From W11650 sp963545585 (lineage in GTDB: Bacteria > Bacillota > Clostridia > Lachnospirales > Vallitaleaceae), in contig CAUUKX010000001.1 in assembly GCA_963545585.1 (NCBI GenBank), positions 1-64,000 on the forward strand: DNA of 64,000 bases, read 5' to 3'. The position numbers and the translations under genes were made by a program. The notes under the pieces are model-generated. The model was not told the DNA's origin and did no database searches. It worked only from the letters and a program-made list of their open reading frames with translations. Below are positions 16,608 to 25,182 of this stretch, one piece after another (position 1 is the first letter of the stretch; every line of letters starts with the position of its first letter).

Positions 16608-16639
16608 GTTCGGCTTCGCCCCATTGTGCGAAGCCGAAC
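16608..16639. other. 12-bp perfect hairpin between the FHA and PP2C genes
   Basis: GTTCGGCTTCGC (16608-16619) pairs perfectly with GCGAAGCCGAAC (16628-16639). On the minus strand no T-run follows, so it is not a classical terminator. It may be an mRNA processing or stabilising element between two genes of the Tad operon. Confidence 0.6.
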
Positions 16640-16656
16640 AGTATTTCACATCCGAA

Positions 16657-18456
16657 TTAAAAGATTTCAAATACCAAGACGGTATTGCCGATCCGGATTT
16701 CATCACCGTGATTAAGCGGATAATACTGATTGACATCTAAACGCTTGCTGTTTAATAAGGTGCCGTTCTTTGAGCCGATATCGACTAAATAATAACCGCC
16801 ATTTTGCATTTCCACCTGGCAATGCATACCGGAAACGCCGGGATCGGATATTTTCCAGTCCGCATTCCGTCCGAGGCGATAAGGACTGTTCATAATTTTT
16901 CGCTTGTCGCCGCCGTTTTTAATGCTTAAAAAAGCTCCGCTTTCCTGCTGGAACAACACAGTTCCACCGCCCTGAGCCGATGGATTAGCGCCGCCCATAA
17001 TCATCGTTCCCTCTGCTTCCGGCATTCCCATTTCTTCATAAACTGGCGGCATCATCGGTGTCGACTGCTGCATCGGCTGTACTGACGGCACTGGCTGGTT
17101 CATTGGCATCGGTGCTGGTCCCACCGACGGCATCGGTGGATTCACCGGTGTCGGTGCTTGATTCATCGGCGGTACCGGCGAATTCATCGGACTGCCGCCC
17201 ATCCCCGGTGCACCGCCGCCCGACATCCCCGGCACACCCGGTTTCGGAGCAACTATTCCCGGCACTTTACCGCCGTTTTTGGGAGCTTTCCCGGGTTTTG
17301 GTGCAACCGGTGCAGGATTTTTACCCGGCTGTCCGCCGGCAGACTGCTTCGCTACTCCCAGCTTCAGCCAAATCAGGAGCAAACCGCCAATCACAATCGC
17401 TGCCAATAAAATAACATTTAAAATATCCAAATTACCTTGATCATTTTTCAAAACTCCGGCTGCAAGCATCACGACAGCTACAACCAAGATGACGACATGA
17501 CCGATAATCAACACCGGTACATTCCATTTGCCGCCAGCTTTTGGTGCGGAAGCTCCTTTCGGCGCAGCTCCCGGATACTTACCCTGATTTCCCATTGGCG
17601 GAACGGGCGCAAAGCCGGGATTTTTAGGTTGATTCGGCATCGGCGGAACTGGTGCAAAACTATGATTTTGAGGCTGATTCGGCATCGGCGGAACCGGTGC
17701 TGCCGGCGTTGGAGAATAGCCCGATTGATTCGGCCCCTGCATCATCTGAACATTGGATCGCGGCGGATAATCCGCTGGGGCTGACATATTCTGCGGTGAA
17801 TTCATCTGGTTCTGCGGCATTGCTGCTGGCTGCGGCTCGCTGATAACCGGCTGAACCGGATACGGATCAACTGCCCTTTGCGGCTGGACTCCGCCCATGC
17901 CCTGCCCCTCTGCCTGAATCTGTCTCTGCAAATCCGCAGCAGAAAAGACCGACTGCTGTTCGGCTAAACGCATCTGCTTGGTCAAAAACAGCAGACAAGA
18001 ATCGCTTCCCGCCTGAGTCAAGAGTTCCTGAATCAGTTTTTTCCAAGCCAGCGCCAGACTCTGATAATCCTGCATCAACGGCAAATAAACACCATAAATT
18101 TCGCCTTTGGGATCAACCCAAATATACTCTGGATCCAGCACTACATTAGCCGATGCCAGCAAAGGATATTTTTCAACATCCTGAATCAGTTTTAACAGCC
18201 TTTGCAGCACCCGAAGCAGCTCATCTTTCTCGCTCGCGCTGCCCCGAAAATTACCGATATATTGAGCAAGCGGCTGCATTCCGCCAACCGTATAAACCAG
18301 TTCGGCCGCGCCGTCGATCATGGTCTTTTCCATTTGCGCCAGACCCGGAATTTGCAGCTGCCGAGCCGCCGTTAATTGTTCATTATCCAGTTGGCCGATA
18401 TCCTCTAAGGGATAATACAGCCTCTTGCTGCCGTCCACTTTTACATAAAACGCCAT
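16657..18456 (-). CDS. DUF6382-FHA domain protein of the Tad locus
   Basis: 599 aa. The N-terminal 180 residues fit DUF6382, a domain found with FHA in clostridial Tad loci. A long Pro/Met/Gln-rich linker with repeats of PVPPMPNQP follows, then two membrane segments (about 310-365), a second Pro/Gly-rich stretch, and a C-terminal FHA domain (about 505-599) with the phosphothreonine-binding features YRLGRNADWKISDPGVSGMH and SKNGTLLN. It should bind phospho-Thr on a partner at the membrane. Neighbours are a PP2C phosphatase and a prepilin peptidase. Confidence 0.88.
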   Translation of the reverse strand: MAFYVKVDGSKRLYYPLEDIGQLDNEQLTAARQLQIPGLAQMEKTMIDGAAELVYTVGGMQPLAQYIGNFRGSASEKDELLRVLQRLLKLIQDVEKYPLLASANVVLDPEYIWVDPKGEIYGVYLPLMQDYQSLALAWKKLIQELLTQAGSDSCLLFLTKQMRLAEQQSVFSAADLQRQIQAEGQGMGGVQPQRAVDPYPVQPVISEPQPAAMPQNQMNSPQNMSAPADYPPRSNVQMMQGPNQSGYSPTPAAPVPPMPNQPQNHSFAPVPPMPNQPKNPGFAPVPPMGNQGKYPGAAPKGASAPKAGGKWNVPVLIIGHVVILVVAVVMLAAGVLKNDQGNLDILNVILLAAIVIGGLLLIWLKLGVAKQSAGGQPGKNPAPVAPKPGKAPKNGGKVPGIVAPKPGVPGMSGGGAPGMGGSPMNSPVPPMNQAPTPVNPPMPSVGPAPMPMNQPVPSVQPMQQSTPMMPPVYEEMGMPEAEGTMIMGGANPSAQGGGTVLFQQESGAFLSIKNGGDKRKIMNSPYRLGRNADWKISDPGVSGMHCQVEMQNGGYYLVDIGSKNGTLLNSKRLDVNQYYPLNHGDEIRIGNTVLVFEIF

Positions 18457-18472
18457 AATGCTCCTCCTCGTG

Positions 18473-19057
18473 CTAAAAACATAAATATATCAAGTATGCC
18501 GCCGCTAAAAAAGGAATAAACGGTACTTCCGTTTTGCGAGTAGCTTTGCGGCTGACCAGCAAAACCAATCCAACCGTTCCGACCAGCACCAGCGCCATCA
18601 GGACTATGACTCCGGCAGTTTGATATCCGCCCAAAAGACAAAGCAGCGGAATCGCAACCGCATCCCCATAGCCGATTGCCTGCTTACTGTACTTGGCCAG
18701 CAGGTAAAAAATAGCGAACAAAACAACCGCCACCAAGGGATTAATCCAATCCCCCTGCGCCAGATGCAGGATGATAACCGGTATCAAAAATACCGGATAA
18801 AGTTCCAGCGGCACCTCTTTTTTGCGGATATCTTCGGTCACACTGGCCAAAAACAGCGTCAGCATCCATAAATTACGAAGCCAAAAGGCATTAAAGCCAA
18901 ACCGAAAATACAAATACAGTGCCGCTGCCAAATAAATGGCAACCGGTATCAGCCGCCATGCTATATGCGGCTTTTCCTCGGGATACAGCCATTTATCTAC
19001 ACCGGCTGCCAAAAGCAGGAGTAAAACCAATATAATCGCAATTACTGCTCCATTCAT
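18473..19057 (-). CDS. Prepilin peptidase (A24 family)
   Basis: 194 aa from the ATG at 19057, which follows GGATTGGAG; the longer frame would start at TTG 19072 inside the preceding gene. Polytopic membrane protein with the catalytic aspartates in SVTEDIRKKEVP and IGYGDAVAIPLL (the GxGD motif). It should cleave Flp/TadE leader peptides. The locus holds a second enzyme of this kind at 14349-14885; this one is closest to the TadE-like genes. Confidence 0.88.
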   Translation of the reverse strand: MNGAVIAIILVLLLLLAAGVDKWLYPEEKPHIAWRLIPVAIYLAAALYLYFRFGFNAFWLRNLWMLTLFLASVTEDIRKKEVPLELYPVFLIPVIILHLAQGDWINPLVAVVLFAIFYLLAKYSKQAIGYGDAVAIPLLCLLGGYQTAGVIVLMALVLVGTVGLVLLVSRKATRKTEVPFIPFLAAAYLIYLCF

Positions 19058-19061
19058 AAAT

Positions 19062-19871
19062 CTAATCTCCAATCCAAGCTCGAATCGTCTTGCGGACTGT
19101 TTTTTCCATCTTCATTTCCGGCGCAATAAACAGCGGAATACCGATTTTGTACTTAATATTAACGGTCAACAGCCGATCCAGTCCCGTCCCTTTATCGGTG
19201 TACAGAATTCCGTTATCGCCCATATCCAATGTCATACTATGAATCCGGTAACGGTCGGCATTGACCCCCATGCGGCTGCGAACCTGCCCCAGCATATAGC
19301 GGCTGAGAAGATACTGCAGACCCTTGGAGATTCCTTTACTGGCCACTGTCAGTCCCAAGCCTTTCGGGTCACTGAGCAAGTCTTTGCCGTTATTGAAAAT
19401 CTCCGTAATATTCTGCTTGCTGTTTTTCAGTTTCCCGAATGTGCTTTTAAACTGCCCTGTCAGTTCACTCTTAAAAGGCAACAAGCCTTTGATAATAGTG
19501 AGAACCTTTCCTTTTTTCCAGGCATTGATGAATGATTTGCCTGCATCACCCAAGGAAAAAGACATAATGTCATCCTTGGCCGAAGTAACGTCATCCACCA
19601 CCTGCTTTCCTTTTTCAATGGTTGCTTCTAACTTCTCACTGGTATTTTTGGTTCTCTCGGCAATTCTATCGGCTACTTCAATTACACCCAGCTGATCCAG
19701 ATAAAAGAACTTATTGCCCATATCCTGAAGAGCGGCTGTCGCCGCCGCATCGATCACATCATGAACATAATATGACTGAATCAAATAGGTTAAGGTTAAC
19801 ACTGCGAAAATATACACCGGCAGTATCACCGCCGCCTCCAACGTTAAAGCGCCTCGATATCTCTTTTTCAT
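19062..19871 (-). CDS. TadE-like pseudopilin
   Basis: 269 aa from the ATG at 19871 (AAAGGA site 6 nt upstream); the longer frame adds 24 residues lacking family character. The N-terminus, MKKRYRGALTLEAAVILP followed by a hydrophobic helix, is the TadE-type class III signal with G-A before LTLEAAV. The rest is helical and then beta-rich. It is expected to be processed by a prepilin peptidase and to act in the periplasm-side assembly of the Flp pilus. Confidence 0.78.
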   Translation of the reverse strand: MKKRYRGALTLEAAVILPVYIFAVLTLTYLIQSYYVHDVIDAAATAALQDMGNKFFYLDQLGVIEVADRIAERTKNTSEKLEATIEKGKQVVDDVTSAKDDIMSFSLGDAGKSFINAWKKGKVLTIIKGLLPFKSELTGQFKSTFGKLKNSKQNITEIFNNGKDLLSDPKGLGLTVASKGISKGLQYLLSRYMLGQVRSRMGVNADRYRIHSMTLDMGDNGILYTDKGTGLDRLLTVNIKYKIGIPLFIAPEMKMEKTVRKTIRAWIGD

Positions 19872-19887
19872 ATCCGATCCTTTCTGC

Positions 19888-22800
19888 CTAATAACCAGCA
19901 ACCGCGCGCAGCCGGAAATCCACTCTTTCATAATCGGATTCATTGACTGTAATCGCCGAAGATTGCTTTTTGGCTATTTGAATCAGTCTGGGCAGGAACA
20001 AATACGGCACGTTAAAGCCGACTTCCAGTCTGACTCCCGCCATATAGTCATTTACCTGCTTGTTCTCGCGGAGCTGAACCAAGTCCAGAATCCGGAACAT
20101 CTTAGCATCTTCTTCCGTGAAAATCAGATAAATCCGCAGATAGTCCTCATAGCCCAGCTTAAAACCGGAATTGGCTTTTTCGGTTGTGTCAACACTGCCT
20201 GAGCCTACTGCTTCCGACAAAGCGCTCTGAATGTTTTCATCGTAATATTTCTGCAGTTCTTGCGCACCCTGATCCACTTTCGAGTTCAAATAGTTCCCCA
20301 CTTCACCCTTGAGTTTATCTTTTTGCTCTTTCAGTTCCTCATTAATCGGATTAAATACATATTCATCCAATTTTTCTTCCATTTTCTTCCGCAGCTCTTC
20401 CTTTTTAGCATCCAGCAGCGGTTTAATCAAGCCGTCCTCTTTAATCCTTTCGGCAATCTCCATTGCGCTCGGCATCGTCGGGCTCAAAGCATCCTTTAAT
20501 TTTTGCTTGAGCAGCGGCATGATGGTGTCGCCCAAATTAGCCTTAGCCGCATATTCCAACGCCTTGGTTATCCCTGTATTAACCAAACCGTCCTTATCAA
20601 TCAGGCCTAAGTCTAACCCTTCCTGCCGGAACTTTTCGACCTGCACCAGATATTTGCCGACAACCGCCTGCACATAATTATCAATCGATTTTTCCAAATC
20701 GCTGATAGCGGATTCGACTGTCTTATATTTCCCGACCACATATTCCTCAATTTCATCAATCTTGAGCTTATCGCCGACCTTATCTGCTATCTTATCCACT
20801 TGCTTTTTTATGTAATCTTTGGCATGCTGTTCCAGTTCCTGCACTTTTTTGGTAGCATAATCATCTATCGCATTCAAGCCCTCGTTAATTCCATTTTTCA
20901 CTGCATTCGCCGTTGTATCAATTGCGGCTTTGGCAAAAACTTTTATCAGTTCGGCAATGCCAGACGGTGCCAGCATAAAGTCGCCGGTAGACTTTAAAAA
21001 CGCTACTTTTTGACCCAGTCGCAAAACAAAGATATCAACCGCTGATTCGGCCAGTGCCCACAAGACACAAATAACGATGTAAACCAAGGGATAAATCGGC
21101 GGAAAAGCGGCAGAAATTGCTGTTGCCAGCGAACTGGCCAAACCATTTGTTTCTCCATCGGTCAGAATAAACAACAAGTTTGGCAGCACCCGCAGCATCA
21201 ATATTTTGCCAGCAATATCCTTATTGTTGGCCGAATCCGAACTTTCGCCGGAAATAATATATTCTATTTCCGACTCCAATTTCAGAGCATCCGCCTTGGG
21301 GTTTTCGTTTTTATCCTGAAAACGCAGATTAATCTGATCCTTATAATCTCCCTTGCCAGTAACACTGGAGCGAAAAGCCGTCATAATATACTCATTGACA
21401 TAAATTGTCCCCAGCGGATCCTGCACCAGCCTTTTAAAACTTTCAAACACATTTTTAATCCCATTTACCCAGCCTTTGGATGATTTTGCGGCCTTTTTAT
21501 TGGCTTTTGAGCTGCCGGTATCAGAGCCATACACATCGGTATCCGGTTCTTCATCGGCCGTGCCATGAAAATACTGATAGGATGGCAAGGCATGGTACTC
21601 TTCGTCGGTTAACTTCTTGCCACTGCCGAAAGAAAAGATATCATCGACAATCTTTTTGGCAATTTTCATAATTTTTTTAAACGAACCGGATGCTCCCTGA
21701 GAAGTCTTTTGGGTGCCTTCGCTCAAAGTTTCCGCTTTGCTGAAGAGCTGCTCTTTATTAAAATCAATATGCATGTCCTGGCAGTTTTCCAGATACTTCT
21801 TCTGTAAAGCTAAAAAACCGTCTTTATCAAACTTATCCGAGATTTTCTCTGGAATAATTTTATCATTGATTAGTTTAGCCAGTTTGCTTCTATTTTTAAA
21901 AAACGTGTCAAACGACTTCAGTTCCATGGGTTTCCCCTCGAAAGTTTCCGCCATTTCTTTCAGTGCTGTATCCCAATCACTGAGACTAGCCGCCATTTCA
22001 TAATACTCCGCCTTGATGCCCACAAAATAAGGATATCCCGGCAGACAAAGCTTTTCAATCATTTTATCTAATAACTGAATATTTTCATCAAACTTATTGT
22101 CCGCCTTCGCCTGTACCTTTTGCAGCTTTTCCCGCATCAAGGCAATCATCTCTAACTTATCTTCCAGCATCGGCTCGGTCTTGGCGACATAATTGGGGTC
22201 TTTTTCCTTAGCCCCGGCCAGATTCGCCTGCTCATGCCTGACGCTGGCTTCGTAATCATTTAAATACTTGGCAACGTCTTTCAGCCTTTTTTTGGCTTCT
22301 TTATTGGATGCTTTCAGTCCTTCCAGAATACGATAATTTTTTTCCGTCAGCCGAATCGCCCGCTCCAGCCACCGAGCGTCTTCATTCAGACCGCCATTTA
22401 AATAAGCAAGATATTGGAGCAAATTGGTATCAATCGGTGTACCTGACTGTCCTTTTTCTTCATCCGTCTGCGCTTCATAATATTGAACATAATATTTCAA
22501 ATATTTGACCAAAGACGGCAGGCTATCCATCTCCGTATATTTATCATAATCTCCATCCGTCAGTCCTGACAAAGATTCTGGAAAGTTATCATGAATGCCT
22601 AATTCTTCCAAGGCGTCAATCTTGTCGTCCAGCCCTTCTTCACCATTTTCCCTTTTTTGCTTCAACTCATTCAACAGCCCCGCTATTTTCTGGTCATGGA
22701 CATGAGCCGCATAGTTAGCAGCGCCGTAAATATTTTTTAGCCTTTCGTCCCCCTCCCATTTATGGCTTTCTTTATACTGGGCAGCATAGGCCTCAACATC

Positions 22801-23505
22801 AAAATCCGCCAGCGCATCCCGAAACAGACTTCGATTATTCATATCAATATAGGGCGCATAAGGATTTTCTGCCGCAAAGTCAATAAAAGAACGAACAAAA
22901 TAACCATTGGCATCTTTGGGATTTTGAGCAATATACTTATAATCAATATACGCCGTCTTCTCCGGGTCATCCGGCTCTTTGTCGTCAAATGTCCAGCCAT
23001 GGACATAATAACGGTACTCGTTCAGCGCTTCCAAAAAATCAGCATTGCTCAGTTCCGTATCCAGCCGATTGCTGAACTTATCACCGCTGGAACTTATGCT
23101 TTTCAGCGAGCTGAACATGGAATAAATTTTACTGACCGCAATCAACGGACCGCGGTATTTCATGTATTCCAAAATTTGTTCCTTGACTTCAGCCGCATTC
23201 ATGCGAACCGCTTGAAACTTCTTATCTGCACCAGCCAAATCACCGACCTGAAAGTTTTCTTTCATTAAAAATTCAGCTCTTTCTGCCACTTTTTCGCTCG
23301 GAGCCATAAATAGACCGTAATTTTCCTGAAAGGCTTTATCATATTTGGTAATCAGAGAATTGGACGTTATTTCCAGCGCCCGCTGCGCCTGCACCTTATA
23401 CACATTCATTCTGGCAAAATCCAGAACCGACAGTCCGATCAATAAGACGGACATAAAGATTACTCCAAAGTAGAGAGTAAACGCTCCCTTCCTCTTCCTT
23501 CCCAT
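19888..23505 (-). CDS. Large DUF5702 (TadG-like) protein of the Tad locus
   Basis: 1205 aa. The start MGRKRKGAFTLYFGVIFMSVL and the following LSVLDFARMNVYKVQAQRAL match DUF5702, a TadG-like family with one N-terminal membrane helix and pseudopilin-like features. The remainder is long, charged and helical, with a second hydrophobic segment about two thirds along (near residues 790-830), so part of the chain may return through the membrane. An exported structural or anchoring role in the pilus is inferred from family and position. It is very long for a TadG-like protein. Confidence 0.82.
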   Translation of the reverse strand: MGRKRKGAFTLYFGVIFMSVLLIGLSVLDFARMNVYKVQAQRALEITSNSLITKYDKAFQENYGLFMAPSEKVAERAEFLMKENFQVGDLAGADKKFQAVRMNAAEVKEQILEYMKYRGPLIAVSKIYSMFSSLKSISSSGDKFSNRLDTELSNADFLEALNEYRYYVHGWTFDDKEPDDPEKTAYIDYKYIAQNPKDANGYFVRSFIDFAAENPYAPYIDMNNRSLFRDALADFDVEAYAAQYKESHKWEGDERLKNIYGAANYAAHVHDQKIAGLLNELKQKRENGEEGLDDKIDALEELGIHDNFPESLSGLTDGDYDKYTEMDSLPSLVKYLKYYVQYYEAQTDEEKGQSGTPIDTNLLQYLAYLNGGLNEDARWLERAIRLTEKNYRILEGLKASNKEAKKRLKDVAKYLNDYEASVRHEQANLAGAKEKDPNYVAKTEPMLEDKLEMIALMREKLQKVQAKADNKFDENIQLLDKMIEKLCLPGYPYFVGIKAEYYEMAASLSDWDTALKEMAETFEGKPMELKSFDTFFKNRSKLAKLINDKIIPEKISDKFDKDGFLALQKKYLENCQDMHIDFNKEQLFSKAETLSEGTQKTSQGASGSFKKIMKIAKKIVDDIFSFGSGKKLTDEEYHALPSYQYFHGTADEEPDTDVYGSDTGSSKANKKAAKSSKGWVNGIKNVFESFKRLVQDPLGTIYVNEYIMTAFRSSVTGKGDYKDQINLRFQDKNENPKADALKLESEIEYIISGESSDSANNKDIAGKILMLRVLPNLLFILTDGETNGLASSLATAISAAFPPIYPLVYIVICVLWALAESAVDIFVLRLGQKVAFLKSTGDFMLAPSGIAELIKVFAKAAIDTTANAVKNGINEGLNAIDDYATKKVQELEQHAKDYIKKQVDKIADKVGDKLKIDEIEEYVVGKYKTVESAISDLEKSIDNYVQAVVGKYLVQVEKFRQEGLDLGLIDKDGLVNTGITKALEYAAKANLGDTIMPLLKQKLKDALSPTMPSAMEIAERIKEDGLIKPLLDAKKEELRKKMEEKLDEYVFNPINEELKEQKDKLKGEVGNYLNSKVDQGAQELQKYYDENIQSALSEAVGSGSVDTTEKANSGFKLGYEDYLRIYLIFTEEDAKMFRILDLVQLRENKQVNDYMAGVRLEVGFNVPYLFLPRLIQIAKKQSSAITVNESDYERVDFRLRAVAGY

Positions 23506-23569
23506 TTCTACACCTCATCTCTTTTTTATATCTCTATTTTAGTACTACTTGTGTCTGTAAACATCCGCT

Positions 23570-24205
23570 TTATTGAAGTAATGTATCAAGCGACTGTTTT
23601 AAAGTGTTTTTAATCTGATCCATGATTTGACCGCCGCCAACCAAGCGGACAGCATCTTTAATCAAACAAATGTTACGAATCCTCTCCGGCTGATCGACAA
23701 CCGCCACCTTAGCTCTGGCCGTGATCAAGACACCGTCTTGATAAATCCCCAGCACCCTTAAAATAGGAATAATCTCCCGCACTCGTTTCTGCCCGGTCAC
23801 AATAATATAGGATGATAAAAATCCTGATTCTTTTTTTACGCTCAGCTTTGAGCCGTGTTTAAATATCATTCTGGCTTCCAATTTTTGGGTAAGGCTTTGC
23901 TCACCAGGCATATAATTGGCGTAAAATCTCCAATAAATCGGATACTTATACTTTTTCTCCCCTAAGTCGGTCTTCCACGCCAGCTTATCCTGATAAAAAT
24001 ATTTCTCTGTTTGATTGGCTTCGGATTCTTTGGTATATTTGGCATTGGAATACTTGGCAATTCCTTCGGCGTAATTATGACAAAACGCCGACAATGTCAC
24101 TTTCTCATAGTGAATCAGCATGAAATAAACCATAATAATACTGACCGCCAGAACAATCGGCATTACTATTGCCGCTTCTAATGTAATACTCCCGCGTTTT
24201 TTCAC
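23570..24205 (-). CDS. TadE-like pseudopilin
   Basis: 211 aa. The N-terminus MKKRGSITLEAAIVMPIVL has the TadE signal (a glycine, then S-I-T-L-E) and a membrane helix. The soluble part follows. It should be cleaved by a prepilin peptidase and help assemble the Flp pilus. It is separated from the pilin gene upstream by a 545-bp structured gap, which could allow different expression levels of pilin and pseudopilins. Confidence 0.82.
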   Translation of the reverse strand: MKKRGSITLEAAIVMPIVLAVSIIMVYFMLIHYEKVTLSAFCHNYAEGIAKYSNAKYTKESEANQTEKYFYQDKLAWKTDLGEKKYKYPIYWRFYANYMPGEQSLTQKLEARMIFKHGSKLSVKKESGFLSSYIIVTGQKRVREIIPILRVLGIYQDGVLITARAKVAVVDQPERIRNICLIKDAVRLVGGGQIMDQIKNTLKQSLDTLLQ

Positions 24206-24440
24206 TTTTGGCCTCCTCTATATCATAAGCAGCTTGTCTTTCTCTCTGCCGCTTTTATTTGGTGAAACTTATGGCACTGTGCACTTATTGCGGCTGGGTA
24301 AACCACTCACTCCAGCCGACATAAAAGCCTGCGCCTGCTTCTGCCGGGCAAAATCAAATCCTATGCCCAGCTGCACAAAACCGCTGCTCCAGACGCCCCA
24401 CGCTTGTTTTGGCTGTGCGAAAACCTCGCTTTACGGCGGC

Positions 24441-24557
24441 AGAAAAGCCCTGCGCTCTGCAGCGCAAAAGCCTGCACTCTGCGGAGCAAAAGCCTGCGCT
24501 CCGCAGTGCAAAAGCCTTGGCGCTTTACGGTGCAAAAGCCTTGGCGCTTCGCGCTTC
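24441..24557. repeat. Five tandem GCAAAAGCC-type units in the flp-tadE gap
   Basis: Five units of 22-26 nt begin with GCAAAAGCC (24441-24463, 24464-24485, 24486-24507, 24508-24531, 24532-24557), each followed by a GC-rich half that can pair within or between units, for example GCACTGCGGAGC with GCTCCGCAGAGTGC on the minus strand. No gene is found in the 545-bp gap 24206-24750; plus-strand frames across it reflect the repeats only. Together with the two long palindromes to the right this makes a highly structured RNA between the pilin and tadE genes. Confidence 0.75.
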
Positions 24558-24597
24558 GGCACAGGAACAATCTGACATGTCAGATTGTTCCTGTGCC
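24558..24597. repeat. Perfect 40-bp palindrome
   Basis: The 20 nt from 24558 (GGCACAGGAACAATCTGACA) are followed without any spacer by their exact reverse complement up to 24597. It lies in the gap between flp and tadE. In the leftward transcript it would form a long hairpin, but there is no T-run after it. Confidence 0.9.
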
Positions 24598-24600
24598 TTA

Positions 24601-24661
24601 CCTGACTGTTGTTTATGGATTTTGGCAAGCAAGCTTGCCGCATCCATAAACAACAGTCAGG
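24601..24661. repeat. Composite inverted repeat: 20-bp arms with inner 7-bp hairpin
   Basis: A 20-nt left arm (24601-24620, CCTGACTGTTGTTTATGGAT) is perfectly complementary to the right arm (24642-24661). Inside, GGCAAGC (24624-24630) pairs with GCTTGCC (24633-24639). It lies 3 nt from the 40-bp palindrome and about 90 nt past the flp stop. It could be a 3' stabiliser of the pilin mRNA or an attenuator. Confidence 0.9.
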
Positions 24662-24750
24662 GCTTTTACACCTTGGTTTTGTGCCTTGGTTTTATGCCAA
24701 AGACGAAAGGTGCTTTTGAGCGCGTTTTCGTTATTTGCAATCCGTTTGCT

Positions 24751-24957
24751 TTACTCGGTTCCTTCTGGCTTTGGAGTTTCTGCTGCTTTGCTGCCTTGTT
24801 CATTTAATCCTTTAATCAAATTATTGAACAACTTAATAATCGTATTTCTGAATGCGATTGCCATGGCCAGTAATACCACGATGATGATGATGATTTCGAT
24901 GGTACCCAAACCTTCTTCTTCCTGCCAAAATCTCTTTAAACTCTCCATTTTTGCCAC
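24751..24957 (-). CDS. Flp-type pilin (Flp1-like)
   Basis: 68 aa. The pattern EEEGLGTIEIIIIIVVLLAM has the Flp leader end (G before xGTIE) followed by the hydrophobic helix that packs in the pilus core, then a short hydrophilic tail ending in a Pro/Glu-rich sequence. It should be the major Tad/Flp pilin, cleaved by the prepilin peptidases in this locus. It is the only pilin here and is bordered by a 225-bp structured gap upstream and the 545-bp palindrome-rich gap downstream. Confidence 0.88.
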   Translation of the reverse strand: MAKMESLKRFWQEEEGLGTIEIIIIIVVLLAMAIAFRNTIIKLFNNLIKGLNEQGSKAAETPKPEGTE

Positions 24958-25182
24958 CTCCTTCCTTTATTTTTTATCTCTCTATGATGCGGGTATCTTG
25001 TTTTTGATACGGGACTTAGGCCGTCCCGGCATGTCCCTGTCAGAAGATGGATATCTTACGAATTTTCTATCTTTTGACACCGATATCATTATATTAAAGC
25101 TCCTTCGGATGAAGTTGCTGTTAATATCCGTTTGGCTTTTCCAGCCAAAAAACATTTTGCTTTCGGGTTTTAAGCGGATTAG

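Noticed and set aside
24234..24807. Long plus-strand frames across the flp-tadE gap
   Set aside because: They encode runs of KPWRF-type or AKSLHS-type repeats that follow from the tandem DNA units, occur in several frames, and lack ribosome binding sites; the region is non-coding.
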